33,214 nucleotides of DNA from the NCBI RefSeq assembly GCF_000382345.1, contig NZ_KB908136.1, positions 1-33,214 of the forward strand, written 5' to 3'. Source of the DNA: Massilia niastensis DSM 21313. Its GTDB lineage: Bacteria > Pseudomonadota > Gammaproteobacteria > Burkholderiales > Burkholderiaceae_D. The notes below the pieces were generated by a model, which did no database searches, was not told the DNA's origin, and was given only the letters and a program-made list of their open reading frames with translations. Position 1 is the first letter of the stretch. Every line of letters starts with the position of its first letter. This document shows positions 24,980 through 32,857 of this stretch, piece after piece. Position numbers and translations under genes: made by a program.

Positions 24980-25840
24980 TCACGCCGCCAGGCGCGCCTG
25001 GGCGGCGCATGCGTGGCCTTCGAGGAAGGAAGCCACGACCCGGTTGAACTCGGCGGCATGCTCGAGCTGCACCCAGTGTCCGCAGCGATTCACGATGTAC
25101 ACGCGGGAGTCGGGGATGACGCGCGCCAGGGTCAGCGCCGAACCGAAGTGGACGGTGCGGTCATCGCGGCCATGCATCAGCAGCGTCGGCGCCGTGATCG
25201 CGCCGAGCCTGGTCGGGTCGAGCCTGACCATCGGCTTGCCGTGGCCGCTCTTCCAGCCTTCGATGTGGTCGGGGCGCGCCAGGGTTGCCTTGACGCGCTC
25301 GAGCAGCAGCTCATCGGTGACATGGCGCGTATCGAAAGCCATGCCCTCGACGAATTTGCGCATGGTTTCCACGCTGGGATGGAAATAGGCCGCTTCCAGC
25401 GCTTTCACGCCTTCGCTCAGCCCGGCGGGGTCGAACATGCCCGGCACGCCGGCCGACGACCCCATCGTGATCAGGTGCGAGACCAGTTCCGGGCGCTCGT
25501 AGGCCAGGCGGATGCACGAGGAGCCGCCCATGGAGTTGCCGACAAAGGCGGCCTGGGCGATCCCGAGGGCTTCGAGGAATTCGGCCAGGACCCCGCTGTT
25601 GTCGCGCTTGTCGTAGGTCACCGCCTGCGATTTGCCCCAGCCGGGAAGATCGATGGCCAGCACGCGGTACTTCTCCGCCAGGGTGGCGATGTTGGGGTTG
25701 TAATTGCTCCAGGACGAAGCGCCGGGTCCGCCGCCATGGACCAGGACCAGCGGATGGCCCGCTCCCGCCTCGTGGTAGTGGATGTCCCAGTTCTTGGTCT
25801 TGATGCGCTTGCTTGTGCTCTCTTCGGTCAGGATTGCCAC
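24980..25840 (-). CDS. BphD/HsaD-like meta-cleavage product hydrolase
   Basis: This 286-residue alpha/beta hydrolase of the carbon-carbon bond hydrolase group has the triad S103 (GNSMGG), D227 (GRDDRTVHF) and H255 (CGHWVQ), and the oxyanion segment HGGGPGASSWSNY at 35-47 seen in BphD and HsaD. The start is the GTG at 25840, preceded by GGAGG at a good distance; the frame reads on to 25942 but with no family sequence. It is first in the minus-strand operon and should act on the ring-fission product of the neighbouring dioxygenase, giving 2-hydroxypentadienoate or a homologue plus an acid. It is distinct from the phenol-operon hydrolase, so the two probably have different side-chain preferences. 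Confidence 0.92.
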   Translation of the reverse strand: MAILTEESTSKRIKTKNWDIHYHEAGAGHPLVLVHGGGPGASSWSNYNPNIATLAEKYRVLAIDLPGWGKSQAVTYDKRDNSGVLAEFLEALGIAQAAFVGNSMGGSSCIRLAYERPELVSHLITMGSSAGVPGMFDPAGLSEGVKALEAAYFHPSVETMRKFVEGMAFDTRHVTDELLLERVKATLARPDHIEGWKSGHGKPMVRLDPTRLGAITAPTLLMHGRDDRTVHFGSALTLARVIPDSRVYIVNRCGHWVQLEHAAEFNRVVASFLEGHACAAQARLAA

Positions 25841-25940
25841 GTCTTTTCCTCCATTAAAACAACGAAAACAGTCGTCCACCCTGCGCACACCAATCGCCTT
25901 TCTTGCGGAGCGATCGGCCCGGTCCAGGATGGTTTCACGC

Positions 25941-25970
25941 ATATTAGCTGAACTCTCGTTCTAGAATCAA
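25941..25970 (-). promoter_or_regulatory. Candidate sigma70 promoter of the hydrolase-led operon
   Basis: On the minus strand TTGATT (25965-25970) and TAATAT (25941-25946) are separated by 18 bases. The leader to the GTG start at 25840 would be about 95 bases. The match is reasonable but unproven. Confidence 0.38.
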
Positions 25971-26030
25971 TATTTAATTTTTGCGCACGAAGGCCGATGT
26001 GTTGCGTGGCCAGGACAGGAGTCGAGGAGG

Positions 26031-26063
26031 AAAAACGGCAACCGCCGCTCACGGCGGCGGTTG
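26031..26063 (-). terminator. Terminator downstream of the TetR gene
   Basis: On the minus strand CAACCGCCG, a seven-base loop and CGGCGGTTG form a nine-pair stem followed after three bases by TTTTT (AAAAA at 26031-26035 on the plus strand). It lies about 60 bases past the TetR stop and separates that gene from the hydrolase-led operon on the same strand. Confidence 0.6.
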
Positions 26064-26125
26064 GGAAGGCTGGCGGCCGCCGTCGAACGGGACAGCGGCG
26101 CGCAGTGCGGGATGCGTGGGAAGGG

Positions 26126-26779
26126 TCAGGCCTTGACGTTGGCCGCCGCCTGCGACACCAGGTGAATCAGGCTCGATGCGAGCATGGGCTTGAAGGCATC
26201 GATCGTCTCCCCCGATGCGCCGGCGATGGCATTCCCATCCTGCAGGGCCAGGGTGAAGCCGCTCAGCCGCTCCGGCAAGCCGGGGTCGGCCTCGAGGAGC
26301 GCGGCGGACAGGGTCTTGCGCCACCATGAAGCAAGCTCCGCGCGTTGCATCTGGCGGATCTTCAGGAAGCGTTCGCGGGCAACCTGCTCGCGCACCGATT
26401 TTTCGACGCTCAGGATGACCCCCAGGCGCCAGAAGTCGGCGGCATCGTACTGCCTCCCCGGCTCGGAAATGCCGAAGATCCGGTTGATGTGCTGCTCGAA
26501 TGTCTCTCCGGGCAAGGGCCGGTGGTGCGAGATGACCTTGCTGTGCCAGCGCTCGAAACTGACCTCGATGAGCGCCGCCAGCAGCAGGTCCTTGTTCTCG
26601 AAATGCCAGTAGACGCTCCCCACGGGCAGCTCGGCCTTCTTCGCGACCTTGGCCATGGTCGCGCCGCTATAGCCGTCTTCGAGGATGACCTCGAATGCGG
26701 CATCCAGGATCCGCTCCCGTGCGGCGGCGCTGGTGCGGTGTTCTCCGGAACGGCGGGGACGATTAGTAATTAACGGCAT
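26126..26779 (-). CDS. TetR-family transcriptional regulator
   Basis: This 217-residue protein has the TetR helix-turn-helix at about 20-65 (ARERILDAAFEVILEDGYS, then KKAELPVGSVYWHFENKDLLLAAL) and an all-helical ligand domain after it. The ATG at 26779 (MPLITNRPRR) is the best start; the open frame to 27064 has no support. Its ribosome site is weak. It is divergent from the decarboxylase-gentisate-ETF operon across 293 bases, so the usual expectation is that it represses that operon and itself until a ligand, perhaps a pathway intermediate or its CoA ester, binds. It could instead control the hydrolase-led operon downstream. Confidence 0.88.
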   Translation of the reverse strand: MPLITNRPRRSGEHRTSAAARERILDAAFEVILEDGYSGATMAKVAKKAELPVGSVYWHFENKDLLLAALIEVSFERWHSKVISHHRPLPGETFEQHINRIFGISEPGRQYDAADFWRLGVILSVEKSVREQVARERFLKIRQMQRAELASWWRKTLSAALLEADPGLPERLSGFTLALQDGNAIAGASGETIDAFKPMLASSLIHLVSQAAANVKA

Positions 26780-27072
26780 GGTTTGGTCGAATGCTCTGCT
26801 GAAAAAGGCAAAAATGGTACCACGAGATATTGCGAAAAACCCACTGCCGGGCAAGGCAAGCAGGCCGGAGCCGGTGCATTCGAGCGGCATTCGCCGGCTT
26901 GCGCAGAGTGATGCGCGCACATTGATGCCCAAGCAGCATAGCTGAAATGAAGCTTTTCGCGTTGCATCAGTTTCCACGATCCCAAAAAATAGCGACACCG
27001 ATCGGCACAGCGCGCCCCGCAGGACAAGGCTGGGCGCGCCCGCCGATACCGTGACACTAGCCAAGGAAACAC

Positions 27073-28059
27073 ATGAACAAACTGAAGCTCTCCGTGGCCA
27101 TCGGCAACTATGACCGTTGCCGTCCCCTGATCGATGGCGCCGTCCAGATCGATGGCGTGGACCCGATTTTCATGACGCTCTCGCCGGAAGAAATCTTCTT
27201 CCGCGCGTTCCGCGGAGCCGAATTCGACATCTGCGAACTGTCGCTCTCCAGCTCCACCGTCAAGGCCGCCGCCGGCACCCTGCCCTACGTCGGCATCCCG
27301 GTGTTCCTGTCGCGCGCGTTCCGCCACACCGCCATCTACGTCCGTACCGACCGCATCCGCAAGCCGGAAGACCTGCGCGGCCGCCGCATCGGCCTGCCCG
27401 AGTACCAGCTCACCGCCAACGTCTGGGTGCGCTCCTTCCTCCAGGACGATCATGGCCTGGCCCCGTCGGACCTGACCTGGGTGCGCGGCGGCATCTCGCA
27501 CGCGGGGCGGCCGGAAAAGATCAGGCTCGCGCTGCCGGCGGACGTCAGGCTGGAAGACGCGCCGGATGGCGAAACCATCTCGAGCCTGCTGGCCAAGGGC
27601 GAGATCGACGGCTACGTCGCGCCGCGCCCGCCGGATGTCGCGCCGGGGACGCCGAACATCGGCTGGCTGTACCCGGATCCGACCGCCGCCGCCATGGACT
27701 ACTACGAGCGGACCCGCATCTTCCCCATCATGCACATCCTGGGCGTGCGCCGCGAACTGGCGGAACAACACCCCTGGCTGCCGGGCGCCATCTACAAGGC
27801 CTTCAACCAGTCCAAGGGCCTGGCGCTGGAACACCTGAGCGATACCTCCGCCACCAAGATCACCCTGCCCTTCGTGGAAGAACGCCTCAAGCAGGCGCGG
27901 GACCTGATGGGCGAGGATTTCTGGTCGTACGGCATCGACGGCAATCGCCATGTGCTGGAGACCTTCTTCCGCCACCACCACCAGCAGGGACTGTCCTCGC
28001 GGCTCGTGACCCCGGAAGACCTGTTCCATCCGGGGACCTTTGAATCCTTCAAGCTGTAA
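27073..28059 (+). CDS. 4,5-dihydroxyphthalate decarboxylase-like / substrate-binding-fold protein
   Basis: This 328-residue protein resembles Pht5-type 4,5-dihydroxyphthalate decarboxylases, which share the two-lobed fold of periplasmic binding proteins. Family-like segments are LSVAIGNYDRCRPLIDG at the start, EIFFRAFRGAEFDICELSLSS near 40-60, GIPVFLSRAFRH near 74, and RGRRIGLPEYQLTANVWVRSFL near 102-123. No signal peptide is seen, so it is cytoplasmic, which fits an enzyme better than a transporter component. An AAGGA site precedes the ATG. It is the first gene of the operon; by context it would remove a carboxyl group from an aromatic acid ahead of ring cleavage, but its substrate is not established. 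Confidence 0.8.
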   Translation: MNKLKLSVAIGNYDRCRPLIDGAVQIDGVDPIFMTLSPEEIFFRAFRGAEFDICELSLSSSTVKAAAGTLPYVGIPVFLSRAFRHTAIYVRTDRIRKPEDLRGRRIGLPEYQLTANVWVRSFLQDDHGLAPSDLTWVRGGISHAGRPEKIRLALPADVRLEDAPDGETISSLLAKGEIDGYVAPRPPDVAPGTPNIGWLYPDPTAAAMDYYERTRIFPIMHILGVRRELAEQHPWLPGAIYKAFNQSKGLALEHLSDTSATKITLPFVEERLKQARDLMGEDFWSYGIDGNRHVLETFFRHHHQQGLSSRLVTPEDLFHPGTFESFKL

Positions 28060-28072
28060 GGAGCGCGCCACC

Positions 28073-29101
28073 ATGAGCCAGTCCACCCCCGATTCCCGCC
28101 AACTCTGGCATGGCGCCCGCCTGGCGCCGCTGTGGGACAGCCCGAATGCGCACAAGCCGCCTCCGGGACCCGCTGGAGCCTGCATCTGGCGCTGGAGCGA
28201 AACCCGTCCCCTGGTCGACCTGGCGTTCCAGGAAACCTCGCCGGCTTCCGTCCAGCGGCGCGTGCTGCAAATGATGAGCCCGCATTCGCACTCGCTGGCG
28301 GACGAGTTCACCTGCGGTAACGTGCTCGCCGCCTTGCAGTGCCTGCTCCCCGGAGAGACCGCCCGCCCCCACCGCCACACCATGAATGCGCTGCGCTTCC
28401 TGCTCGAAGGATCGGGCGCGGTCACCCTGGTCGATGGCAAGGAATGCCCGATGGAGTACGGCGACCTGGTGCTCACCCCGGGCATGTGCTGGCACGAGCA
28501 CAGGCACGACGGCCAGGAACCGGTGGTATGGCTCGACGTGCTCGACGTGCCGCTCCACCACTACCTCGGATCGGTGGTGTTCCAGCCCGGTCCCATCGGC
28601 GAGCAGCCGGTCACCATGGCGGATGCGGCCTTCGCTTCGCCCAACATCGTGCCCGACGCCATTGCCGGACGCCGCGACCACTCGCCGGTGTTCCGCTATC
28701 CGTATGCCGATGCGGTCCGCGCCCTGGCGCACGCGCCGGTCTCGCCGGACGGGGCGCGCCGGGTACGCTATGTCAATCCGCTCAACGGCCAGGCTGCGAT
28801 GGCCTCGCTGGACACCTCGATGCTGCAGTTGGACAGCGGCTGCCGGACCCTGCCCGCACGCAGCAATGCCAACCTGGTCTGCACCGTGGTCGAAGGCCAT
28901 GGCGAGAGCCGCGTGGGCGACCAGACGATTTCCTGGGGCCCGCGCGATACCTTCACCGTACCGCAGCATAACTGGGTGTCGCACCGCAGCAAGGAAGGCG
29001 ATGCGCGCCTGTTCGTCGTATCGGACGCCGATGTGATGCGCCGCCTCGGCGTATTCAGGGAAGACATCGAGACCGCAAGCCAGGTCCCCGCCGGCCGCTA
29101 G
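28073..29101 (+). CDS. Gentisate 1,2-dioxygenase-family bicupin ring-cleavage enzyme
   Basis: This 342-residue protein has two cupin domains. The first carries the iron-binding histidines H100 and H102 (ARPHRHTMNALRFLLEG) and a third His in CWHEHRHDG (H141 or H143). The second cupin (about 255-335) is the degenerate type. The family includes gentisate 1,2-dioxygenase (product maleylpyruvate), salicylate 1,2-dioxygenase and 1-hydroxy-2-naphthoate dioxygenase, and sequence alone does not settle which. The following gene for a fumarylacetoacetate-hydrolase-type enzyme favours a gentisate-like route. AAGGAG overlapping the previous stop precedes the ATG at 28073, indicating coupling. Confidence 0.88.
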   Translation: MSQSTPDSRQLWHGARLAPLWDSPNAHKPPPGPAGACIWRWSETRPLVDLAFQETSPASVQRRVLQMMSPHSHSLADEFTCGNVLAALQCLLPGETARPHRHTMNALRFLLEGSGAVTLVDGKECPMEYGDLVLTPGMCWHEHRHDGQEPVVWLDVLDVPLHHYLGSVVFQPGPIGEQPVTMADAAFASPNIVPDAIAGRRDHSPVFRYPYADAVRALAHAPVSPDGARRVRYVNPLNGQAAMASLDTSMLQLDSGCRTLPARSNANLVCTVVEGHGESRVGDQTISWGPRDTFTVPQHNWVSHRSKEGDARLFVVSDADVMRRLGVFREDIETASQVPAGR

Positions 29102-29150
29102 CCCGCGCCACGTCCCGATCCGCCCCTTGTCATCTGAAAGAAGAAACATC

Positions 29151-30014
29151 ATGAGAATCTGCTGGTACGACCAACAACAACTTGGCGTCGTCGACGACGG
29201 CAAGGTCTACGACGTCAGCGCCGCGCTGGACGCGCTGCCCGCCGCGCGCTACCCTGCCGCTCCGGGCGACCTGCTGATCTCCCATCTCGACGGCCTGCGC
29301 GCCGCCATCGCGCGCCACCTGCCGCACGCCTCGTCCAAGCCGGTGGCGCAGGCCCGCTTCCTGAGCCCCGTGGCGAACCCCGGCAAGATCATCGGCGTGC
29401 CTGTCAATTACATGGACCATGTGGTGGAGGCGGAAGCCGACCGCGCCACCTTCACCGACCGCTACAAGGGCGGCGTCACCGAACAGGGCTTCTTCCTGAA
29501 GGCCGCCAGCTCCCTGGTCGGCCCGGCCGAAGGCGTGGCGCTGCGCTTCCCCGAACGCCTGAGCCATCATGAAATGGAACTGGGTATCGTCATCGGCAGG
29601 AAGGTCGCCAATGTCTCCGAGGCGCAGGCCCTGTCCTGCATCGCCGGCTACGCGATCGCGCTGGACATGACGGTGCGCGGTCCCGAGGACCGCTCCCTGC
29701 GCAAGTCCCTCGACAGCTATGCGGTGCTCGGTCCCTGGCTGGTGACCGCCGATGCCATCGCCGATCCGCAGGCGCTGGGCATGCGCCTGTACGTCAACGG
29801 CGAGCTGCGCCAGGAAACCAATACCGCCGCGATGATCATCGGGATCGCCGAGCAGATCGCCTGGGTCTCCCGCTTCTATACCCTGTACCCGGGCGACATC
29901 ATCATGAGCGGCACCTGCGCCGGCGTCGGGCCGGTCGTGCCCGGCGATACCATGCACTGCGAGATCGATGGCGTCGCCGCCATGGATGTCGCCGTCAGGC
30001 TGGCCGGAGGCTGA
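29151..30014 (+). CDS. Fumarylacetoacetate hydrolase-family protein, likely fumarylpyruvate/maleylpyruvate hydrolase
   Basis: This 287-residue protein has the FAH C-terminal fold, with the metal ligands expected at E141 and E143 (HHEMELGIVIG) and D172 (ALDMTVRGPED). Other family segments are GKIIGVPVNYMDHV near 78 and GDIIMSGTCAGVGPV near the end. In gentisate pathways such enzymes hydrolyse the ring-cleavage product to pyruvate and fumarate or maleate. No maleylpyruvate isomerase is seen in the window, so the enzyme may act directly on maleylpyruvate, or the isomerase is elsewhere. The ATG at 29151 is chosen over a TTG at 29127 because a purine-rich GAAAGAAG site precedes it. Confidence 0.87.
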   Translation: MRICWYDQQQLGVVDDGKVYDVSAALDALPAARYPAAPGDLLISHLDGLRAAIARHLPHASSKPVAQARFLSPVANPGKIIGVPVNYMDHVVEAEADRATFTDRYKGGVTEQGFFLKAASSLVGPAEGVALRFPERLSHHEMELGIVIGRKVANVSEAQALSCIAGYAIALDMTVRGPEDRSLRKSLDSYAVLGPWLVTADAIADPQALGMRLYVNGELRQETNTAAMIIGIAEQIAWVSRFYTLYPGDIIMSGTCAGVGPVVPGDTMHCEIDGVAAMDVAVRLAGG

Positions 30015-30018
30015 GTCC

Positions 30019-30999
30019 ATGTCGCAGCCATCTTCTACCACAGGCGCCGCCGCGCGCGAAACGCTGGCGCTCCGCCTGCAGTCGATCTCCTATGCGACCC
30101 GGGACATCCAGGTGTTCGAGTTCGTGCGTCCGGAAGGCGGGGCCCTGCCTCCCGTGACGGCCGGCGCCCACGTCGACGTCCACCTGCCCAACGGGATCAC
30201 CCGTTCCTATTCGCTGCTGCATGCGGGCGAGTCCCTCGAGCGCTACCTGGTCGGCGTCAAGCGCGATCCGAACAGCCGCGGCGGGTCGCGCTACATGCAC
30301 GAGCAGCTGCGCGTCGGCATGCCCATCACGCTGTCCCTGCCGCGCAATCACTTCCCCCTGGCGGAAGACTCCGCCCATACCGTCCTGATCGCCGGCGGCA
30401 TCGGCATCACGCCGATCTGGTGCATGGCGCAGCGCCTCGAGCGCATCGGGGCGTCGTGGGAGCTGTGGTATGCCTGCCGCTCGCGCGCGGACCTGGCCTT
30501 CCTGCCCGAACTGGCGCGCTTCGGCGACCGCGTCCATGTCCACCTGGACGAGGAAGCGAACGCCGTCCTGGACATGGCGGGCATCGTGGCGGCGGCGCCT
30601 GCCGACGCGCATTTCTATTGCTGCGGACCGGCGCCGATGCTGGCGGCGTATGAAGCCGCCGCCGCCGGCCGTGCGCCGGACACGGTCCACCTCGAGCGCT
30701 TCGGTGCGACCCAGCCCCTGGTGACCGGCGGGGACGGCTTCGTCGTCCAGCTGGCCCGGGCCGGGATCGAGCTGGTGGTGCCTGCGGAATCGACGCTGCT
30801 GGAAGTACTCACCAACCATGGCATCGTCATCGACTCTTCCTGCCAGGCGGGCATTTGCGGCTGCTGCGAGATCACGGTGCTCGCTGGCGAAGTGGACCAC
30901 CGGGACGAGGTGCTGACGCAGGCGCAGCGGGCCGGCCACAAGAGCATGATGGCCTGCTGTTCGCGGGCGAAAAGCGCGCGCCTGGTCCTCGACCTGTAA
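30019..30999 (+). CDS. Phthalate dioxygenase reductase-type protein (FMN, NADH, C-terminal [2Fe-2S])
   Basis: This 326-residue reductase has the phthalate/vanillate oxygenase reductase order: a flavin domain with RSYS at 62-65, an NAD domain with GGIGITPIW near 126-134 and FYCCGPAPM near 199, and a C-terminal plant-type ferredoxin with C275, C280, C283 and C313. Proteins of this type pass electrons from NADH to a Rieske oxygenase. The ATG at 30019 follows GGAGG by about eight bases and lies only four bases after the previous stop. No Rieske oxygenase is encoded in the window, so its partner is missing here or elsewhere in the genome. Confidence 0.92.
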   Translation: MSQPSSTTGAAARETLALRLQSISYATRDIQVFEFVRPEGGALPPVTAGAHVDVHLPNGITRSYSLLHAGESLERYLVGVKRDPNSRGGSRYMHEQLRVGMPITLSLPRNHFPLAEDSAHTVLIAGGIGITPIWCMAQRLERIGASWELWYACRSRADLAFLPELARFGDRVHVHLDEEANAVLDMAGIVAAAPADAHFYCCGPAPMLAAYEAAAAGRAPDTVHLERFGATQPLVTGGDGFVVQLARAGIELVVPAESTLLEVLTNHGIVIDSSCQAGICGCCEITVLAGEVDHRDEVLTQAQRAGHKSMMACCSRAKSARLVLDL

Positions 31000-31042
31000 T
31001 GGGGCCGCAGCGCCCCGTCTCCGATTGTTTGAAAAGGACAGC

Positions 31043-31792
31043 ATGAAAATCCTTGTACCTGTGAAGCGCGTGGCGGACTACAACGTCAAGGTGCGCGTCA
31101 AGTCCGACGGCTCGGGCGTGGATATCGCCAACGTCAAGATGTCGATGAATCCCTTCGACGAAATCGCCGTCGAGGAAGCGGTTCGCCTCAGGGAAGCCGG
31201 GCAGGCCGCCGAAGTCGTCGCGGTCTCCGCCGGCGTCGCCCAATGCCAGGAAACCCTGCGCGCCGCGATGGCCATCGGCGCCGACCGCGCGATCCTGGTG
31301 GAGAGCGGCGACGAGCTGCAGCCGCTCGCCGTGGCCAAGCTCCTGAAAGCCGTGGCCGAGCGCGAGCAACCCGGGCTCGTCATCCTGGGCAAGCAGGCCA
31401 TCGACGACGACTGCAACCAGACCGGCCAGATGCTCGCGGCGCTGCTGGGCTGGCCGCAAGCCACCTTCGCATCCAGTCTCGGCCTCGAGGGAGGCAGGGC
31501 CATCGTCACCCGTGAAGTCGACGGCGGCCTGGAAACCGTGGCCCTGACCCTGCCGGCCGTGGTGACCACCGACCTGCGCATGAACGAGCCGCGCTATGTC
31601 ACGCTGCCCAACATCATGAAAGCCAAGAAAAAGCCGCTCGACCTCGTCAAGGCGGCCGACCTGGGTATCGATACCAGCCCGCGCCTGGCGACCTTGCAGG
31701 TCGTCGAGCCGTCCAGGCGGACGGCCGGCGTCATCGTCAAGAGCGTCGACGAGCTGGTGGCCGGGCTCAGGAACGAAGCGAAAGTGATCTAG
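31043..31792 (+). CDS. etfB: Electron transfer flavoprotein beta subunit
   Basis: This 249-residue protein has the EtfB start MKILVPVKRVADYNVKVRV, the NPFDEIAVEEAVRL motif at about 34-47, and the VILGKQAIDDDCNQTGQMLAALLGWP segment near 113-138. LRMNEPRYVTLPNIMKAKKKP near 180-200 is the recognition loop region that docks onto dehydrogenases. It binds AMP and, with EtfA, shuttles electrons from flavoprotein dehydrogenases to the quinone pool through ETF-quinone oxidoreductase. It lies 43 bases after the reductase gene with AAGGA ahead and is followed by etfA after 14 bases. No dehydrogenase partner is encoded in this operon. Confidence 0.94.
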   Translation: MKILVPVKRVADYNVKVRVKSDGSGVDIANVKMSMNPFDEIAVEEAVRLREAGQAAEVVAVSAGVAQCQETLRAAMAIGADRAILVESGDELQPLAVAKLLKAVAEREQPGLVILGKQAIDDDCNQTGQMLAALLGWPQATFASSLGLEGGRAIVTREVDGGLETVALTLPAVVTTDLRMNEPRYVTLPNIMKAKKKPLDLVKAADLGIDTSPRLATLQVVEPSRRTAGVIVKSVDELVAGLRNEAKVI

Positions 31793-31806
31793 AACAGGAA
31801 CCCATC

Positions 31807-32736
31807 ATGACCGCACTCGTCATCGCAGAACACGACAATGCTTCGCTCAAGGCGAGCACTCTCCCTACCCTCACCGCCGCCGCCCAGTGCGGCGGCGAAG
31901 TCCATCTTCTCATCGCGGGCCACCAGTGCGGCGCCGTCGCCGCGGCGGCCGCCGCGCTGGCGGGGGTCTCCCGGGTCCTGGTGGCCGAGGCGCCGCACTT
32001 CGCCGACGGGCTGGCTGAAAACATCGCCGCGCAGGTACTGGCCATCGCCGGCAGCTACACGCACATCCTCGCTCCCGCAAGCGCCTACGGCAAGAACATC
32101 CTGCCGCGCGTGGCCGCGCTGCTGGATGTGGCGCAGATCAGCGAAATCACCAGGGTGGCCGGGCCGGACACCTTCGAGCGGCCCATCTACGCCGGCAACG
32201 CGATCGCGACGGTGCGGTCGATCGATCCGGTCAAGCTCATCACGGTGCGCACCACGGCCTTCGAGGCGGCCGGCCCAGGCGGCGCAGCCGCCATCGAGCG
32301 GATCGCACCGGTCGGCGATGCCGGCACCTCGGCCTTCGTCGCGCGCGCATCGGCCAGGTCCGACCGGCCGGAACTGACGGCCGCCAGGGTGGTCGTCTCC
32401 GGCGGGCGCGGCCTGGGCTCGGGCGAGAATTTCAGTATCCTGGAACCGCTGGCCGACAAGCTGGGCGCGGCCATGGGCGCCTCGCGCGCAGCGGTCGACG
32501 CGGGCTTCGTGCCGAACGACTGGCAGGTGGGCCAGACCGGCAAGATCGTGGCGCCGCAGCTGTATATCGCGGTGGGACTGTCGGGAGCGATCCAGCACCT
32601 GGCCGGGATGAAGGATTCGAAGACGATCGTCGCGATCAACAAGGATCCGGACGCGCCCATTTTCTCGGTGGCCGATTACGGCATCGTGGGCGATCTGTTC
32701 GAGATCGTGCCGCAACTGACCAGGGAACTGGGCTGA
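31807..32736 (+). CDS. etfA: Electron transfer flavoprotein alpha subunit
   Basis: This 309-residue protein has the N-terminal EtfA domain (VIAEHDNASLKASTLPTLTAA) and the C-terminal FAD-binding domain with VVVSGGRGLGSGENF near 197-211, GASRAAVDAGFVPNDWQVGQTGK near 227-249, and SGAIQHLAGMKDSKTIVAINKDPDAPIF near the end. All the FAD-contact motifs expected for a housekeeping-type ETF are present. It is the last gene before a strong terminator. A genome of this type normally has another etfBA pair, so this could be a dedicated copy for the catabolic operon; that is inference. Confidence 0.94.
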   Translation: MTALVIAEHDNASLKASTLPTLTAAAQCGGEVHLLIAGHQCGAVAAAAAALAGVSRVLVAEAPHFADGLAENIAAQVLAIAGSYTHILAPASAYGKNILPRVAALLDVAQISEITRVAGPDTFERPIYAGNAIATVRSIDPVKLITVRTTAFEAAGPGGAAAIERIAPVGDAGTSAFVARASARSDRPELTAARVVVSGGRGLGSGENFSILEPLADKLGAAMGASRAAVDAGFVPNDWQVGQTGKIVAPQLYIAVGLSGAIQHLAGMKDSKTIVAINKDPDAPIFSVADYGIVGDLFEIVPQLTRELG

Positions 32737-32781
32737 CAGCCGGCCAGGGAATACTGCCCGCCTCCATATGGCGGAAACCAG

Positions 32782-32813
32782 AACGGGTTCACGACAAGGT
32801 GAACCCGTTTTTT
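32782..32813 (+). terminator. Rho-independent terminator of the gentisate-ETF operon
   Basis: AACGGGTTCAC (32782-32792), a six-base loop, and GTGAACCCGTT (32799-32809) form an eleven-pair stem followed by a T run (TTTTTT at 32808-32813). It lies 45 bases past the etfA stop. Confidence 0.9.
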
Positions 32814-32857
32814 ATTGCGCTGTCGCCTACGCATATCGAAGAGACCGATCACGGCCC

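Noticed and set aside
26815..26822. TGGTACCA palindrome upstream of the TetR gene as its operator
   Set aside because: It is eight bases with poor flanking symmetry and expected by chance at this frequency; TetR operators are usually longer.
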